In this document: positions 62,314 to 64,000 of the stretch, in pieces
How positions within the stretch are numbered: position 1 is the stretch's first letter
Layout: the number at the start of each line of letters is the position of its first letter
NCBI RefSeq assembly: GCF_017355935.1
Contig: NZ_JAFIQT010000002.1
Coordinates: 682,001 to 746,000 of the forward strand
Length of the DNA stretch: 64,000 bases
Source of the DNA: Telluribacter humicola
Lineage (GTDB): Bacteria > Bacteroidota > Bacteroidia > Cytophagales > Spirosomataceae
Reading direction: 5' to 3'
Position numbers and translations under genes: made by a program
Notes under the pieces: model-generated
The model's input: the letters and a program-made list of their open reading frames with translations, nothing else
The model's database searches: none
What the model was told of the DNA's origin: nothing

Positions 62314-64000
62314 ATGATTTCCAAAAAAGTACTACGAAAACCGATACCCATCATGGCATTAACGGCCATGGTAGTGGTGTCATGTATGAAGCTTTCGCCT
62401 TCGGGTTCGAAATCATCCGCACTCATCGTCAAGGAAGATCCCGCTCAGGCGCGTCAGCGGGCCAAAGAGATTCGGGAAAACACACCCATCAAACTGGCTG
62501 ATGGTCTCAAAGTAGATCTGTGGGCGACTGACTCGCTGGCTCCGGACCCTATCGCGATGTCCATCGATGACAAGGGCAGGGTATATCTGACCCGTACCAA
62601 CCGGCAGAAGAATTCAGAGTTTGATATCCGGGGACACGTCAACTGGATGACGCCATCCATCGGTCTGCAATCGGTGGAGGATCGTCGGGCATTTCTGCGC
62701 AGTACCTTCGCTCCCGAAAAAAGCAAGGAGAATGAGTGGCTCAAAGACCTGAACGAAGACGGCTCCCACGACTGGCGCGATCTGGCGGTAGAGAAAGACG
62801 AGGTATGGCGCCTGGATGACACCAATGGCGATGGCCTGGCCGATGTTTCCATGCGCATCCTGAGCGACTTCTTCACCGAGGTGACCGATGTGGCCGGTGC
62901 TCTGCTGGTACGTGCGGAGGATATGTTTGTAGGGATAGCGCCGGATATGTGGCGACTCAAAGATACCAACGGCGACGGAGTTATAGATGAGAAAACCTCC
63001 ATCAGCCACGGGTACGGCGTACACATAGGTTTTGGTGGTCACGGTATGTCTGGTGCCATTGAAGGACCCGATGGACGTATCTACTGGGGGATCGGTGATA
63101 TCGGAGCCAACATCACCACCAAGGATGGTGTGAACCATAAGTACTCTAACGAAGGGGTCATAGTACGCTCAGAACCAGACGGTAGCAACTTTGAAGTATT
63201 TGCCCACGGTTTGCGCAACACCCACGAGTTTGTATTCGATGAATACGGCAACCTGATTACTTCTGACAACGACGGTGACCACCCCGGTGAAAGCGAGCGT
63301 CTGGTACACTTGGTGGATGGCTCGGATACCGGCTGGCGTACCAACTGGCAGTTCGGTAAGTACACCGATCCCCGTAATAACTCCTATAAGGTGTGGATGG
63401 ATGAGAAGCTGTACACTCCACGCTGGGAAGGTCAGGCAGCCTATATACTGCCTCCCATCCAGAACTTCCACAACGGCCCTACCGGTATGGTATACAACCC
63501 CGGTACTGCTTTGGGTTCGGAGTGGAAGAACAAGTTCTTCCTGGTGGAGTTCGTCGGGAATCCCGCCCGTTCGCCCATCTGGTCGTTTAGCCTGAAGCCC
63601 AAAGGAGCCTCCTTTGTGCTGGACAAAGAGAAGGAAGTACTGAGCGGTATACTGCCTACCGGTATTCGTTTCGGTCCGGATGGAGCCTTGTACGTAGCTG
63701 ACTGGCTAAACGGCTGGGATACCAAAAACGCCGGACGTGTATGGCGACTGGACGTGAGTGATACTAAAAATGATATGAAGGACCTGCGTGCTCAGACCAA
63801 ACAACTGATGCAGCAGGACTACTCAGCACAATCAGAAGACAAGCTACTTACCCTGCTTTCGTATCCGGATATGCGCATTCGTCAGAAGGCGCAGTTTGAA
63901 TTGGTGAAGCGTGGCAAGAAAGGTTCTTTGATTCTGAGCAAAGCCACCGCTCAGACCGGTGATCAGATGGCTCGTATTCATGGAGTCTGGGGCCTGGGAC
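62314..64000 (+). CDS. PVC-type heme-binding / membrane-bound dehydrogenase-like lipoprotein (partial)
   Basis: The first 562 codons of a large gene running off the right edge. The N-terminus (MISKKVLRKPIPIMALTAMV, then VVSC) is a lipoprotein signal with lipobox VVSC. The next 450 residues form a sugar-dehydrogenase-type propeller (KLADGLKVDLWA, GRVYLTRTN, GHGMSGAIEGPDGRIYWGIGD, AHGLRNTHEFVFDEYGNL, GIRFGPDGALYVADW), followed by the start of a HEAT-like region (LLSYPDMRIRQKAQFELV). Family members usually continue into a cytochrome c domain and DUF1080 or ThuA partners. It probably works in periplasmic carbohydrate oxidation like the PQQ enzyme in this window. Confidence 0.88.
   Translation, partial: MISKKVLRKPIPIMALTAMVVVSCMKLSPSGSKSSALIVKEDPAQARQRAKEIRENTPIKLADGLKVDLWATDSLAPDPIAMSIDDKGRVYLTRTNRQKNSEFDIRGHVNWMTPSIGLQSVEDRRAFLRSTFAPEKSKENEWLKDLNEDGSHDWRDLAVEKDEVWRLDDTNGDGLADVSMRILSDFFTEVTDVAGALLVRAEDMFVGIAPDMWRLKDTNGDGVIDEKTSISHGYGVHIGFGGHGMSGAIEGPDGRIYWGIGDIGANITTKDGVNHKYSNEGVIVRSEPDGSNFEVFAHGLRNTHEFVFDEYGNLITSDNDGDHPGESERLVHLVDGSDTGWRTNWQFGKYTDPRNNSYKVWMDEKLYTPRWEGQAAYILPPIQNFHNGPTGMVYNPGTALGSEWKNKFFLVEFVGNPARSPIWSFSLKPKGASFVLDKEKEVLSGILPTGIRFGPDGALYVADWLNGWDTKNAGRVWRLDVSDTKNDMKDLRAQTKQLMQQDYSAQSEDKLLTLLSYPDMRIRQKAQFELVKRGKKGSLILSKATAQTGDQMARIHGVWGLG

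Overview
The window looks like the chromosome of a Bacteroidota bacterium, most likely order Cytophagales (Spirosomataceae-like). The grounds are SprB-type repeat adhesins, promoters of the Bacteroidota form (TTG near -33, TAnnTTTG near -7), few clear Shine-Dalgarno sites, paired DUF1080 glycoside hydrolases, a PQQ dehydrogenase with an embedded cytochrome c, and an HslV/LepA/AccA/PDH-E2 core set. The placement is inferred from gene content; no 16S gene is present.

Layout. 1-11,200 is core metabolism and housekeeping, mostly on the minus strand: accA (cut by the window edge), a beta-CASP metallo-hydrolase, PBP4-type DacB, HslV, a DinB/WYL-regulator pair, pyruvate dehydrogenase E2, LepA and a DUF819 membrane protein. 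11,300-11,670 holds an unusual minus-strand RNA with every arm of a class II tRNA but about 90 nt where the variable loop should be, with its own promoter and terminator. 11,750-13,880 has an Lrp regulator, a PadR regulator with a small membrane partner, and a DEDDh exonuclease.

13,900-28,300 is a minus-strand block of four secreted, repeat-rich proteins (828, 2625, about 812 and 426 aa) built from SprB repeats, DUF11-like repeats and cadherin-like domains. Two of them share a C-terminal module of about 260 residues and two share an N-terminal module. This is a cell-surface adhesin locus.

28,870-34,400 is accessory: a tiny lipoprotein, a membrane fatty-acid desaturase, tRNA-Ala(GGC), an AT-rich beta-helix/membrane protein gene, a stretch of gene remnants, and a 47-aa lipoprotein behind a near-perfect sigma-54 promoter and ahead of a strong terminator.

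34,400-64,000 mixes carbohydrate handling with housekeeping: an AraC regulator divergent from a DUF1080 hydrolase, a PAS histidine kinase with a receiver protein, 1-Cys peroxiredoxin, GH25 lysozyme, RluF, sulfatase, GT39-type glycosyltransferase, pgi, an SGNH carbohydrate esterase, VanZ, a Bcr/CflA exporter, a VOC protein, DUF427, a BCCT transporter, then DUF1080 divergent from a PQQ dehydrogenase-cytochrome c and a sugar isomerase-like protein (a plausible 3-keto-sugar module). It ends with a receiver protein, a trans-sulfuration PLP enzyme, App1 phosphatase divergent from a diacylglycerol kinase, a cupin, and the start of a large lipoprotein sugar dehydrogenase-like gene. No CRISPR array, rRNA operon, insertion sequence, prophage or integrase was recognised.
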